A stretch of DNA of 64,000 nucleotides from Achromobacter spanius (GCF_003994415.1 NZ_CP034689.1:1488001-1552000), one strand, 5' to 3'; counted from the stretch's first letter, positions 52,297 to 61,409 are shown. Notes: a model not told the origin generated them from the letters alone. A program made the numbers and translations.

Positions 52297-53460
52297 ATGC
52301 GCAAGCACTTCGGCTTGTCCGCGGCGGCTGCCGCTTTCGCCTTGGCCGTGCCGCTCCTGGCGAGCGCCCAGGTCAAGGTCGGCGTAACGGTGTCCAGCAC
52401 CGGCCCGGCCGCCTCGCTGGGTATCCCCGAACGCAATACCGTGGCGCTGCTGCCCAAGGAAGTGGCCGGCCAGAAGATCGAGTGGATCGTCCTGGACGAT
52501 GCCACCGATACCACCCAAGCCGTCAAGAACTCTCGCAAGCTGGCCACCGACGACAAGGTCGATGTGCTGATCGGCACGTCCGTGACGCCGGGTTCGCTGG
52601 CCATGGTCGACGTGGCCGCTGAAGCCAAGGTGCCGATGATCAGCGTGGCCGCCAGCGCCAAGATTGTGGAACCCGTGGACGACAAGCGCCGCTGGGTCTT
52701 CAAGACCCCGCAGAACGACGCGCTGATGGCCGGCGCCCTGGCTGACGCCATGGCCAAGTCCAAGGTCAAGACCCTGGGCTTCATCGGTTTTGCCGACGCC
52801 TACGGCGACGGCTGGCTGGACGTGATGCAAAAGGCCGCCAAGGCCAAGGGCATCGAAATCGTCGCCATCGAAAAATACAGCCGTACCGACACCAGCGTGA
52901 CGGGTCAGGTACTCAAGCTGGTCGGCGCAAAGCCGGACGCCATCCTGATCGCCGGCGCCGGCACCCCGTCGGCCTTGCCGCAAAAGGAACTGAAGGCCCG
53001 CAACTACGGCGGCACCATCTACCAAACGCACGGCGCCGCCAACAACGACGTGCTGCGCGTCTGCGGCAAGGACTGCAATGGCATGTACCTGCCGGCCGGT
53101 CCGCTGCTGGTCGCCGCCCAATTGCCCGATTCGAACCCGGTCAAGAAGTCGGCCCTGGCTTATGTCGAGACCTATGAAAAGGCCAACGGCGCCAACTCCA
53201 CCAACACGTTCGGCGGCCACATGTGGGATGCCGGCCAATTGGTCGTGGCCGCGTTGCCCGTGGCGCTGAAGACGGGCGCCAAGCCCGGCACGCCGGAATT
53301 CCGGGCCGCCATGCGCGACGCCCTGGAAGGCGTGAAGAATCTGGCTGCGTCGCAGGGCGTGTTCAATATGTCGCCCACCGACCACGCTGGCTTCGACGAA
53401 CGTTCGCGCGTCATCGTCAAGGTCGAAAACGGCAAGTGGGTCTATCAGCCCGACCTGTAA
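52297..53460 (+). CDS. HAAT-type ABC transporter substrate-binding protein (Leu/Ile/Val-binding family)
   Basis: 387 residues. Signal peptide MRKHFGLSAAAAAFALAVPLLASA, then VKVGVTVSSTGPAASLGIPE, the start of the Peripla_BP_6 fold; VDVLIGTSVTPGSLAMVDV and a SFGAD-like segment follow. First gene of a plus-strand operon with livH, livM-livG and livF components. Substrate is not certain: the family includes branched-chain amino acids, amides, urea and aromatic acids. Confidence 0.9.
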   Translation: MRKHFGLSAAAAAFALAVPLLASAQVKVGVTVSSTGPAASLGIPERNTVALLPKEVAGQKIEWIVLDDATDTTQAVKNSRKLATDDKVDVLIGTSVTPGSLAMVDVAAEAKVPMISVAASAKIVEPVDDKRRWVFKTPQNDALMAGALADAMAKSKVKTLGFIGFADAYGDGWLDVMQKAAKAKGIEIVAIEKYSRTDTSVTGQVLKLVGAKPDAILIAGAGTPSALPQKELKARNYGGTIYQTHGAANNDVLRVCGKDCNGMYLPAGPLLVAAQLPDSNPVKKSALAYVETYEKANGANSTNTFGGHMWDAGQLVVAALPVALKTGAKPGTPEFRAAMRDALEGVKNLAASQGVFNMSPTDHAGFDERSRVIVKVENGKWVYQPDL

Positions 53461-53504
53461 TTTCTCCAGGTTTGCCCGATCCACGGATGTGCAACGCGAA
53501 GGGG

Positions 53505-53571
53505 GCGCCAGTGGCTGGCGCTTGCCTTGCGGCGCCTGAGCAATGCTTCGCACCGGCCTTTCCGGCCGGTG
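53505..53571 (+). other. Two tandem hairpins between the SBP gene and livH
   Basis: GCGCCAG (53505-53511) with CTGGCGC (53515-53521), and CACCGGCC (53551-53558) with GGCCGGTG (53564-53571), lie in the 167-base gap. Neither has a T tract. Such intercistronic structures typically protect the upstream message and lower downstream expression, giving more binding protein than permease. Confidence 0.6.
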
Positions 53572-53627
53572 TGTCGTATCAGTGTTCCGGGCGGGGCCGG
53601 AACACCAAGAATCAATAAGGTTGTTAG

Positions 53628-54665
53628 ATGGATTCCACAATTGCGCTGATCCTGCTGCAAGACGGTGTCGTCAACGGCGCTATCTATGCCCTCCTGGGCA
53701 TGGCTCTGGTGCTGGTTTTCGCCGTTACGCGCGTCATTTTCATTCCCCAGGGTGAGTTCGTGGCGTTCGGCGCCCTGACCCTGGCCATGCTGGTCGACGG
53801 CAAAATGCCGGGCACGGCCTACCTGCTGCCGCTGCTGGGCGCCTTGTGCCTGGCGATGGAGCTGGTGCGTGCGATACGTACCCGCAACTTCGCCGGCCTG
53901 CCCAAAACGTTCTTGATCAGCGTCGTTCTGCCGCTGGCGTTGTTCTGGTTGACCAAGCACTACACCGCGCCCGACAACTCGTTGTGGCTGAACATGCTTT
54001 TGACGCTGTTGCTGGTGATCCCGATGGGGCCGATGGTCTATCGCATCGTCTATCAACCCCTGGCCGAAGCCACGGTGCTGGTGCTGCTGATCGTCTCGGT
54101 CGCCGTGCACTTCGCGCTGACCGGCCTGGCGCTGGTGTTCTTCGGCGCGGAAGGCTGGCGCACGCCGCCGTTCGTCAGCGGGCAAGTCGACTTCGGCTTC
54201 ATGACCTGGTCCGCGCAGAGCCTGTTCGTGGTGGCCACCTGCGGGCTGCTCATCACCGCGCTGTGGTTGTTCTTCGGCAAGACGCTCTATGGGCGCGCGC
54301 TGCGCGCCACGGCCGTGAACCGTCGCGGCGCGCGCCTGGTGGGCATCAGCACCACCATGTCCGGCAGCCTGACCTTCACGTTGGCCACCGCCATTGGCGC
54401 CATGTCCGGCATGTTGATCGCGCCCATCACCACCGTGTATTACGACACCGGCTTCCTGATCGGCCTGAAGGGCTTTGTGGGCGCCATCATCGGCGGCCTG
54501 GCCAGCTACCCCGTGGCCGCCGCCGGTTCGCTGTTGGTGGGCGTGCTGGAATCGTTCTCGTCCTTCTGGGCCAGCGCCTATAAGGAAGTGATCGTCTTTA
54601 CCTTGATTATCCCGGTTCTGGTCTGGCGTTCGTTCAGCACCCATCACGTGGACGAAGAGGAATAA
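53628..54665 (+). CDS. livH: HAAT-type ABC transporter permease, LivH-like
   Basis: 345 residues, about eight to ten transmembrane helices. LLQDGVVNGAIYALLGMALV matches LivH N termini and GFVGAIIGGLASYPVAAAGS the C-terminal EAA-like region. It partners the LivM part of the downstream fusion protein. Somewhat longer than classic LivH (about 300 residues) due to an inserted segment near residues 80-120. Five bases from the fusion gene. Confidence 0.9.
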   Translation: MDSTIALILLQDGVVNGAIYALLGMALVLVFAVTRVIFIPQGEFVAFGALTLAMLVDGKMPGTAYLLPLLGALCLAMELVRAIRTRNFAGLPKTFLISVVLPLALFWLTKHYTAPDNSLWLNMLLTLLLVIPMGPMVYRIVYQPLAEATVLVLLIVSVAVHFALTGLALVFFGAEGWRTPPFVSGQVDFGFMTWSAQSLFVVATCGLLITALWLFFGKTLYGRALRATAVNRRGARLVGISTTMSGSLTFTLATAIGAMSGMLIAPITTVYYDTGFLIGLKGFVGAIIGGLASYPVAAAGSLLVGVLESFSSFWASAYKEVIVFTLIIPVLVWRSFSTHHVDEEE

Positions 54666-54670
54666 CCGCC

Positions 54671-56509
54671 ATGAATCGCATTCTGCTCGCTGTATTCATC
54701 GTCGTCCTGGCGGGCCTGCCCTTGCTGCCGGTCACGCCCGAATTCTGGGTGACGCAACTCAATTACATCGGCTTGGCCAGCTTGGTCGTGCTGGGCCTGG
54801 TGCTGCTGACCGGCGTGGGGGGGTTGACGTCGTTCGGCCAGGCCGCTTTCGTGGGCCTGGGCGCCTACACCACGGCGTTCCTGACCACGCAGTACGACGT
54901 GTCGCCCTGGCTGGCGCTGCCCACCGGCCTGGTGCTGACTGCCGTCGTCGCCTACCTGCTGGGCGCGATCACCCTGCGCCTGTCCGGCCACTACCTGCCG
55001 CTGGGCACCATTGCATGGGGCCTGTCCTTGTACTTCCTGTTCGGCAACATCGACTGGCTGGGCAAGCACGACGGTATTGCCGGCATCGAGCCCATCAGCA
55101 TTTTCGGGGTGTCGCTGGCCAGCGGCCGCAACATCTATTACCTGATCTGGGTATTCGTGCTGCTGGCGCTGTGGGCCACCCGCAACCTGCTCAATTCGCG
55201 TCCGGGTCGCGCCATCCGCGCCTTGAAGAGCGGCGCGGGCATGGCTGAATCCATGGGCGTGAACACTGCTGCCTACAAGGTCGTTATCTTCGTCTGGGCG
55301 GCCTTGCTGGCCTGCATTTCGGGCTGGCTCTACGCGCACATGCAGCGCGCCGTCAGCCCCAGCCCGTTTGGCGTCAACTACGGCATTGAATACCTGTTCA
55401 TGGCGGTGGTGGGCGGCGCGGGCTACGTCTGGGGCGCCTTGCTGGGTTCCGGCGTCATCCTGGTGCTGAAAGACCAGTTGCAGAACTGGCTGCCCAAGCT
55501 GCTGGACACCAACGCCAACTTCGAGATGATCGTTTTCGGCGTGCTGCTGATCCTGATGCTGCAATACGCACGCAATGGTCTGTGGCCCATCCTGGCGGGC
55601 TGGTGGAGCAGCATTACCGGCGCCGACGGCTCGCGCCGCAACCTTGCGCCGCCTGCCGCCGCGCCGGCTTTGCCGACTCGCGCGCGGCCCCAAGCCGGGC
55701 AGGTGGTGTTGGAAGTGGACGCCATCCGCAAGGAATTCGGCGGCCTGGTCGCCGTGAACGACATCACGTTCAAAGTCAGCTCGGGCGAGATCATGGGCCT
55801 GATCGGCCCCAATGGCGCGGGCAAGAGCACGACCTTCAACCTGATCAGCGGCGTGTTGCCGGTGACGCGCGGCAAGGTCACATTCATGGGGCAGCGCATC
55901 GACAGCCGCTCGGCGCGCGAGATCGCCAAGCTGGGGGTGGGCCGCACGTTCCAACACGTGCAGCTGCTGCCGGGCATGACCGTGCTGGAAAACGTGGCAT
56001 TGGGCGCGCACTTGCGTTCCGACGTGGGCGTGCTGGCTGGCGCCTTGCATTCGGATCGCGCCCGCGAGGCGCAACTGCTGCATGAAGCCGCCGAGCAGAT
56101 CAAGCGCGTTGGCTTGGGCGAATACCTGTACGAACAGGCGGGCAACCTGGCGCTGGGCCAACAACGCATCCTGGAAATTGCGCGCGCCCTGGCGTCCGAC
56201 CCGGTGCTGCTGTTGCTGGACGAGCCCGCCGCCGGCCTGCGCTACAAGGAAAAGCAAGACCTGGCGCGCGTGCTGGAGCAACTGCGCTCGGAAGGCATGA
56301 GCATTTTGCTGGTCGAACACGATATGGATTTTGTGATGCGCCTGACCAACCACCTGGTGGTGATGGACTTCGGCACCAAGCTGGCCGAAGGCGTGCCCGC
56401 CGATGTGCAAAAGAACCCGGCTGTGCTGGAAGCTTATCTGGGCGGCATCGACGACGACCTGCCCGAAGCGGATCAGGCAAAGCCCGTGTCCGCAGGAGGT
56501 GTGCAATGA
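54671..56509 (+). CDS. livM-livG: Fused LivM permease and LivG ATPase of a HAAT-type ABC transporter
   Basis: 612 residues. Residues 1 to about 310 are a LivM permease (YIGLASLVVLGLVLLTGVGG, GQAAFVGLGAYTTAFLTT); an Ala/Pro linker (about 315-345) joins an ATPase: Walker A GPNGAGKST at 379-387, signature LALGQQRILEIARAL (a variant of LSYGQQ), Walker B LLLLDEPAAGL, H-switch LVEHDMDF, and a LivG-type C terminus. In E. coli and in the second system of this window these are separate genes. Overlaps livF by ATGA. Confidence 0.92.
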   Translation: MNRILLAVFIVVLAGLPLLPVTPEFWVTQLNYIGLASLVVLGLVLLTGVGGLTSFGQAAFVGLGAYTTAFLTTQYDVSPWLALPTGLVLTAVVAYLLGAITLRLSGHYLPLGTIAWGLSLYFLFGNIDWLGKHDGIAGIEPISIFGVSLASGRNIYYLIWVFVLLALWATRNLLNSRPGRAIRALKSGAGMAESMGVNTAAYKVVIFVWAALLACISGWLYAHMQRAVSPSPFGVNYGIEYLFMAVVGGAGYVWGALLGSGVILVLKDQLQNWLPKLLDTNANFEMIVFGVLLILMLQYARNGLWPILAGWWSSITGADGSRRNLAPPAAAPALPTRARPQAGQVVLEVDAIRKEFGGLVAVNDITFKVSSGEIMGLIGPNGAGKSTTFNLISGVLPVTRGKVTFMGQRIDSRSAREIAKLGVGRTFQHVQLLPGMTVLENVALGAHLRSDVGVLAGALHSDRAREAQLLHEAAEQIKRVGLGEYLYEQAGNLALGQQRILEIARALASDPVLLLLDEPAAGLRYKEKQDLARVLEQLRSEGMSILLVEHDMDFVMRLTNHLVVMDFGTKLAEGVPADVQKNPAVLEAYLGGIDDDLPEADQAKPVSAGGVQ

Positions 56510-57267
56510 GCGCAACGCAATCGCCCGTGCTGGAAGTCAGCAACCTGTCGGCCCGTTATGGCAAGGTTGGCGCGCTGGTCGGCGCGTCCTTGACCGTGCC
56601 GGCCGGCAGCATCGTTACCGTGATCGGCGCCAACGGCGCCGGCAAATCCACCATGCTGAACGCCATGATGGGGTCCTTGCCGCAAACCGGCCATGCGGCC
56701 GGCAGCGTGCAATACGCCGGCACCGACGTGTCCGGCTGGCAGGTCGAGCGCCGCGTGGCGGCCGGCATGTCGCTGGTGCCCGAGCGCCGCGAATTGTTCG
56801 GCACCATGTCCGTCGAAGACAACCTGCTGCTGGGTGGCTTTCGCCGCTATCGCGCCCGCGAGGCCGGCTGGCGCGATACGCTGAATGAAGTGTTTGAACT
56901 GTTCCCGCGCTTGCGCGAACGCCGTGGGCAACAGGCCGGCACCTTGTCGGGCGGCGAACGCCAGATGCTGGCCGTGGGCCGCGCGCTGATGGCCAAGCCC
57001 ACCTTGCTGATGCTGGACGAACCCAGCCTGGGCCTGGCGCCGCGCATCGTGCGCGAGATCTTCCACATCATTGCGCGCCTGCGCGAAACCGGCGTGGCTA
57101 TCTTGCTGGTCGAGCAAAACGCCCGCGCGGCGCTGCAAGTGGCGGACTACGGCTACGTGCTGGAAACCGGTGAAGTCATCCTGCATGGCCCGGCGCGCGA
57201 ACTTGCCGGTGACCCGAAGGTGATCGAAAGCTATCTGGGGCTGGGCAAGGGCGCCGAAAAGGACTGA
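56506..57267 (+). CDS. livF: HAAT-type ABC transporter ATPase, LivF-like
   Basis: 253 residues. Walker A GANGAGKSTML, signature LSGGERQMLAVGRALMAKP, Walker B LLMLDEPSLGLAPRI, and the LivF C terminus VIESYLGLG. Pairs with the ATPase half of the fused protein. Start overlaps the upstream stop by four bases. Strong terminator 45 bases after its stop. Confidence 0.92.
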   Translation: MSATQSPVLEVSNLSARYGKVGALVGASLTVPAGSIVTVIGANGAGKSTMLNAMMGSLPQTGHAAGSVQYAGTDVSGWQVERRVAAGMSLVPERRELFGTMSVEDNLLLGGFRRYRAREAGWRDTLNEVFELFPRLRERRGQQAGTLSGGERQMLAVGRALMAKPTLLMLDEPSLGLAPRIVREIFHIIARLRETGVAILLVEQNARAALQVADYGYVLETGEVILHGPARELAGDPKVIESYLGLGKGAEKD

Positions 57268-57310
57268 ACCAAACCCCGAGCCAACTTTCTGGCTAGTTCG
57301 ATGGCCAATA

Positions 57311-57350
57311 AAAATGCCGCGACCCGGATTCGGATCGCGGCATTTTTTTC
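57311..57350. terminator. Bidirectional terminator between the first HAAT operon and the aminotransferase
   Basis: Stem AAAATGCCGCGA / TCGCGGCATTTT (57311-57322 with 57335-57346) closed by CCCGGATTCGGA, which forms a mini-hairpin, then TTTTTTTC. Works for both strands because of the flanking A and T runs. Its core CCGGATTCGGATC is identical to the terminator at 89-112. Confidence 0.9.
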
Positions 57351-57382
57351 ACCCCGCGAGTTTTGCGGGGCTAGGCCTATGC

Positions 57383-58228
57383 TTACTTGCGGCCGGTGCT
57401 TTCCGCGTAGTCCATATACAGCTTGTGCGCGCGACGGGCCATGGGGCCGTACTCCAGCGCGCGGTCCTCCACGCGGTTCACATGGACCACCTTGCCGTAG
57501 TTGCCGGACGAGAACACTTCGTCAGCGTCTTCGATGTCGGCGCGGGTCAGGCTGCGTTCCTGCACCTCGACCCCGTCGGCTTGCAGCAGGGCCAGCACAC
57601 GGCGGCGCGTGATGCCGTTCAGGAAGGTGCCGTTGTCCACGGGCGTGGAAACCACGCCGTTCTTCGCGATCCACAGATTGCTGGTGGCGAACTCGGCAAT
57701 ATTGCCCGCGCCGTCCAGCATGATGGCGTTGTCGAAACCCTTGTCGGCGGCTTCGCGGATGGCGCGTTGGCCGTTGGGATACAGGCACGACGCCTTGGCG
57801 TCGGTGGGGGCCATGTTCGGCCACGAGCGCGCGTAGCTGGAAAAGCAGGCCGAAAAGCCAAGTTCGCCCGGCATCGGCACCTTGAACACGTGCAATACGA
57901 ACTGGGTCTTGTCGGCATCCGGCAGCAGGAAGCCGTCGGCGCAATAGAACATCGGCTTGATGTAGAGCTCAGTGCCGGCGGGGAATTTGGCCACGGCTTC
58001 CAGGCACAGCTTCTGGATGTCTTCCCAGCCAATCTGCGGCTTCATCAGCATCTTTTCGGCCGAACGCACGACACGCTGGCAGTGCAGGTCCAGGTCAGGC
58101 GTGAGGCCACGGAAGGCCCGCGCACCGTCAAAAACCATGCTGGCCATCCAGAAGGCGTGGTCGGCCGGGCCGAGCAGTTTGGGGTTTTCAGTGGTCCAGT
58201 GACCGTCGTGCCAAAACAGGGCGTCCAT
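57383..58228 (-). CDS. Class-IV PLP-dependent aminotransferase (branched-chain type, IlvE-like)
   Basis: 281 residues. PLP lysine Lys145 in PTDAKASCLYPN and the glutamate of NIAEFATSNLWI (Glu179), with a FLNGITRRRVLALL phosphate-binding segment, identify fold-type IV transaminases. Branched-chain aminotransferase, D-amino-acid transaminase and 4-amino-4-deoxychorismate lyase share this fold. Position between two HAAT importers favours a branched-chain activity. Typical branched-chain aminotransferases are about 300 residues. Monocistronic. Confidence 0.85.
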   Translation of the reverse strand: MDALFWHDGHWTTENPKLLGPADHAFWMASMVFDGARAFRGLTPDLDLHCQRVVRSAEKMLMKPQIGWEDIQKLCLEAVAKFPAGTELYIKPMFYCADGFLLPDADKTQFVLHVFKVPMPGELGFSACFSSYARSWPNMAPTDAKASCLYPNGQRAIREAADKGFDNAIMLDGAGNIAEFATSNLWIAKNGVVSTPVDNGTFLNGITRRRVLALLQADGVEVQERSLTRADIEDADEVFSSGNYGKVVHVNRVEDRALEYGPMARRAHKLYMDYAESTGRK

Positions 58229-58330
58229 GTTGGAATCTTCCTTCGCTTGAATCGGGGGGCGCCGACTTGGCGCCGAAACGTCAGGATACAGGAGGCGGCT
58301 GGCGTCAGCGGCCGGCCGCCTTTGGAAAAT

Positions 58331-59356
58331 CTACTCCTTTTGCAGCGCCGCCTGCACGCGGTCCGCCACGTCCGCGGGCATCCATTGCCGCCAGACCTGG
58401 CCGTACTGTTTCAGGAAATAGCGCGCCGCGTCTTCGGGTTCCTTACCTTCGTTTTCCAGCCAGCCCAGCGTGGCGTCGATGGCGTCGTCAGGCACCGTCA
58501 GCTTGGTGAGGAATTCGGTGACCTTCGGCGCCTGCTTGGCAAACGCCGCATTGACGCCGGTGACCACGGGGTTGGGCTTGAATTCCGTGGCGACGGGGTT
58601 GGCGCACTTGGGGTCAGTCATGCAGGTGTAGGCGGTCTGGTCGAAGGCGGGGAGTTCCAGCTTCACCAGGTCCAGCGCGCCGACCAGCGAAGTGGGCGTC
58701 CAGTAATAGAAGACGATGTCGCGCTTGCGCTTGTAGGCCGACACGATGGCGGCCTTCTGCGCGGCGCCGGAGCCCGGCGCGAACAGCGAATAATCCTTGT
58801 CCAGCTTCAGCGCGCGCAGCAGATTGTCGTTCAGGGTGCCGCAGGCCCAGCCGGCTGGGCAGCCATAGATGCGGCCGCGTCCCGGGTCTTCGGGGTCGAT
58901 GAATACCTCTTTGAAGCGCGTCAGGTCAGAGGCGGACTTCAAGTCGGGATGGCGCTCGGCCGTGTAGCGCGGGATATACCAGCCTTCGCCTGCGTCGTAC
59001 ACATGGCCCACGCCCAGCACCTTGCCGCTGGCCAGCGCCTTCTTCCAGGCGCCTTCGATCTGGCCGGGCCAGACTTCTGGCGTCACGTCCACGTCACCGC
59101 GCTGCAATGCCGCCAGCATCGGCAGCGTTTCGCCGATTTCAACGGTGGTCTTGCAACCGTAGCCGTGCTCCAGCACGTAGCGTTCGATGCCGGCCAGCAC
59201 CAGGTTGGACTCCCAGTTCAGGCCGCTGAAGCGGACTGGGCGGTCGACTTCACAAGTTGGGGCGGAGGGTGGGGAGGCGGCTGCCGCGGGGGCGATAAAC
59301 GCCGCGGCCAATGCAACTGCGCCAAGAACGGGGGCAAACGGATGCGGGTTGCGCAT
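58331..59356 (-). CDS. ABC transporter substrate-binding protein, glycine betaine/ProX-OpuAC family
   Basis: 341 residues from ATG at 59356 (MRNPHPFAP); an upstream start at 59413 is unlikely. Signal peptide ends near APAAAAS. VRFSGLNWESNLVLAGIERY and GDVDVTPEVWPGQIEGAW are typical of the OpuAC family, and six cysteines in three short pairs (for example YGCPAGWACG) suggest periplasmic disulfides. Candidate ligands are betaine, choline or proline betaine. No cognate permease (OpuAB/ProW) or ATPase (ProV) lies within the window, so it is an orphan. Confidence 0.85.
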   Translation of the reverse strand: MRNPHPFAPVLGAVALAAAFIAPAAAASPPSAPTCEVDRPVRFSGLNWESNLVLAGIERYVLEHGYGCKTTVEIGETLPMLAALQRGDVDVTPEVWPGQIEGAWKKALASGKVLGVGHVYDAGEGWYIPRYTAERHPDLKSASDLTRFKEVFIDPEDPGRGRIYGCPAGWACGTLNDNLLRALKLDKDYSLFAPGSGAAQKAAIVSAYKRKRDIVFYYWTPTSLVGALDLVKLELPAFDQTAYTCMTDPKCANPVATEFKPNPVVTGVNAAFAKQAPKVTEFLTKLTVPDDAIDATLGWLENEGKEPEDAARYFLKQYGQVWRQWMPADVADRVQAALQKE

Positions 59357-59418
59357 GGTCAGGCACCTGTGGAGTGGGGTGCGTTTTATTGTAAGCGTGG
59401 AAACCGGCGCCAAATGCC

Positions 59419-59445
59419 AACGGGGCCGCGTGATGCGACCCCGTT
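59419..59445 (-). terminator. Terminator-like hairpin after the second HAAT operon
   Basis: AACGGGG (59419-59425) and CCCCGTT (59439-59445) with an inner CGC/GCG pair and one mismatch. The following T tract on the minus strand is weak (TTGGCATTTGG), so termination may be partial. Confidence 0.5.
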
Positions 59446-59463
59446 GAAATCGTGCGTTGTGGT

Positions 59464-60447
59464 TCAGGCGCGAGCGGCGCGGCGCTTGTCGATGAACGCG
59501 CCTAGCTCGCCCACGATGCCGCGCCGGAACGCCAGCACGCAGATCACGAAGATCAGGCCGATCACGATGGTGACGGATTCACCCAGGCGCAGGAACCATT
59601 CCACGCCGGTCAGGTTGGCCATCATCTGGCCGAAGTCGCCGACCTTGTTCTCCAGCAGCACCACGATGAAGGCGCCCAGAATGGGGCCGGTCAAGGTGCC
59701 CAGCCCGCCGATCAGCGTCATCAGGATGACCAGCCCGGACATCTGCCAGGTGGCGTCCGACAGGGTGGCCGATACGAACACCAGCGTCTTGGTGGCGCCT
59801 GCCAGTCCGGCCAGTGCGGCCGACAGGACAAAGGCCAGCAGCTTGAAGCGATCGACGTCATAGCCCAGCGAAATGGCGCGCGGCTCGTTTTCGCGCAGCG
59901 CTTGCAGCACCTGTCCGAACGGTGAATTCACCGTGCGCCAGATGATGAAATAGCCGATGACGAAGATGGCCATCACCAGGTAGTACAGGTTGATGTCCTT
60001 GGACAGGTCGATGAACCCGAACAGGGTGCCGCGTGGCACGCTTTGCAGGCCGTCTTCGCCGCCAGTGAAGCTGGCCTGCAGGAAGAAGAAGAAGACCATT
60101 TGCGCCAGCGCCAGCGTGATCATGGCGAAGTAGATGCCGCTGCGCCGGATGGCGATCGCGCCCATGGCCAGCCCCAAGAGCGCCGCCACGCCCACGCCGA
60201 ACAGCAGGCCGATTTCGGTGGGAAAGCCCCAGACCTTCATCGCATGCCCGGCCGCGTAGGCCGCGCTGCCCAGGAAGGCCGCATGCCCGAACGACAGCAG
60301 ACCGGTAAACCCCAGCAGCAAGTTGAATGCGCAGGCGAAAAGCGCGTAGCACATGATCTTCATGACGAAGATCGGGTACACCCCAAGAAAGGGAAGAGCG
60401 GCCACCACGACGGCCAGTACCGCATAGCCCAGGAATTGACGATTCAT
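59464..60447 (-). CDS. livM: HAAT-type ABC transporter permease, LivM-like
   Basis: 327 residues. FNLLLGFTGLLSFGHAAFLG and FGQVLQALRENEPRAISLGY with a helix-rich profile identify LivM. Last gene of the second minus-strand system; overlaps livH by four bases. Confidence 0.92.
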   Translation of the reverse strand: MNRQFLGYAVLAVVVAALPFLGVYPIFVMKIMCYALFACAFNLLLGFTGLLSFGHAAFLGSAAYAAGHAMKVWGFPTEIGLLFGVGVAALLGLAMGAIAIRRSGIYFAMITLALAQMVFFFFLQASFTGGEDGLQSVPRGTLFGFIDLSKDINLYYLVMAIFVIGYFIIWRTVNSPFGQVLQALRENEPRAISLGYDVDRFKLLAFVLSAALAGLAGATKTLVFVSATLSDATWQMSGLVILMTLIGGLGTLTGPILGAFIVVLLENKVGDFGQMMANLTGVEWFLRLGESVTIVIGLIFVICVLAFRRGIVGELGAFIDKRRAARA

Positions 60448-61331
60448 TTTTCTTTTCCGAACAGCCCGGCCGGGCGGATCAACAGAACAATGGCCATGAT
60501 GATGAACACGACGGTGCTGGAGGCTTCGGGCCAGAACACCTTTGTCAGTCCTTCAATCACACCCAGGCCCAGACCAGTGACGATGGCGCCCATGATGGAC
60601 CCCATGCCGCCAATCACGACCACGGCGAACACGACGATGATGAGGTTGGACCCCATCAGCGGAGAAATCTGCAGCACGGGCGCCGCCAACACGCCGGCAA
60701 AGCCCGCCAGCGCCACGCCGAAACCATAGGTCAGCGTGATCATGCGAGGTACGTTCACGCCGAAAGCCTCGACCAGGCGCGGGTTTTCGGTGCCGGCGCG
60801 CAGCAGGGCGCCCAGGCGGGTGCGTTCGATCACGAACCAGGTCGCCATGCAGACCACCACCGACGCCACCACGACCCAGCCGCGGTAGTTCGGCAGGATC
60901 ATGAAGCCCAGGTTGGTCGCGCCGCGCAGCGCATCGGGTGTGGGGTAGGGTTGGCCCGACACGCCGTAGAAGCTGCGGAACAGCCCCTCGATCAGCAAGG
61001 TCAGCCCGAAGGTCATCAGCAGCCCGTAAAGGTGGTCCAGCTTGTACAGGTGCTTGAGCAAAAGCTTTTCAATGATGATGCCGAACAGCCCGACGACCAA
61101 GGGCGCCAGAATCAACATCACCCAGTAGTTCAACCCCAGGTACGACAGCCCCATCCAGGCGACGAACGCGCCCAGCATGTAGAGCGCGCCGTGCGCGAAG
61201 TTGATGACGTTCAGCAGCCCGAAGATCACGGCAAGCCCGAGCGACAGCATGGCATAGAAGGAACCGTTGACCAGGCCCAGTAATAGCTGGCCAAGCAAGG
61301 CCTGTATGGGGATGCCAAAAAGGTCAGTCAT
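60444..61331 (-). CDS. livH: HAAT-type ABC transporter permease, LivH-like
   Basis: 295 residues. LLLGLVNGSFYAMLSLGLAV and NFAHGALYMLGAFVAW are LivH hallmarks. The ATG lies 97 bases after the binding-protein stop, with a strong hairpin between. Overlaps livM by ATGA. Confidence 0.93.
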   Translation of the reverse strand: MTDLFGIPIQALLGQLLLGLVNGSFYAMLSLGLAVIFGLLNVINFAHGALYMLGAFVAWMGLSYLGLNYWVMLILAPLVVGLFGIIIEKLLLKHLYKLDHLYGLLMTFGLTLLIEGLFRSFYGVSGQPYPTPDALRGATNLGFMILPNYRGWVVVASVVVCMATWFVIERTRLGALLRAGTENPRLVEAFGVNVPRMITLTYGFGVALAGFAGVLAAPVLQISPLMGSNLIIVVFAVVVIGGMGSIMGAIVTGLGLGVIEGLTKVFWPEASSTVVFIIMAIVLLIRPAGLFGKEK

Positions 61332-61372
61332 CTTGAGAAAATCCTGCGCGTACGGATGGAAGCGAGCAAATT

Positions 61373-61409
61373 CAAGGTGCGGCCACGGCCTGGGCCAGGC
61401 CGCACCTTG
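61373..61409 (-). other. Hairpin between the second HAAT binding-protein gene and livH
   Basis: A perfect 12-bp stem (61373-61384 with 61398-61409, CAAGGTGCGGCC / GGCCGCACCTTG) with a 13-base loop. No T tract. As in the first system, it lies directly after the SBP stop, suggesting segmental control of the operon. Confidence 0.7.
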
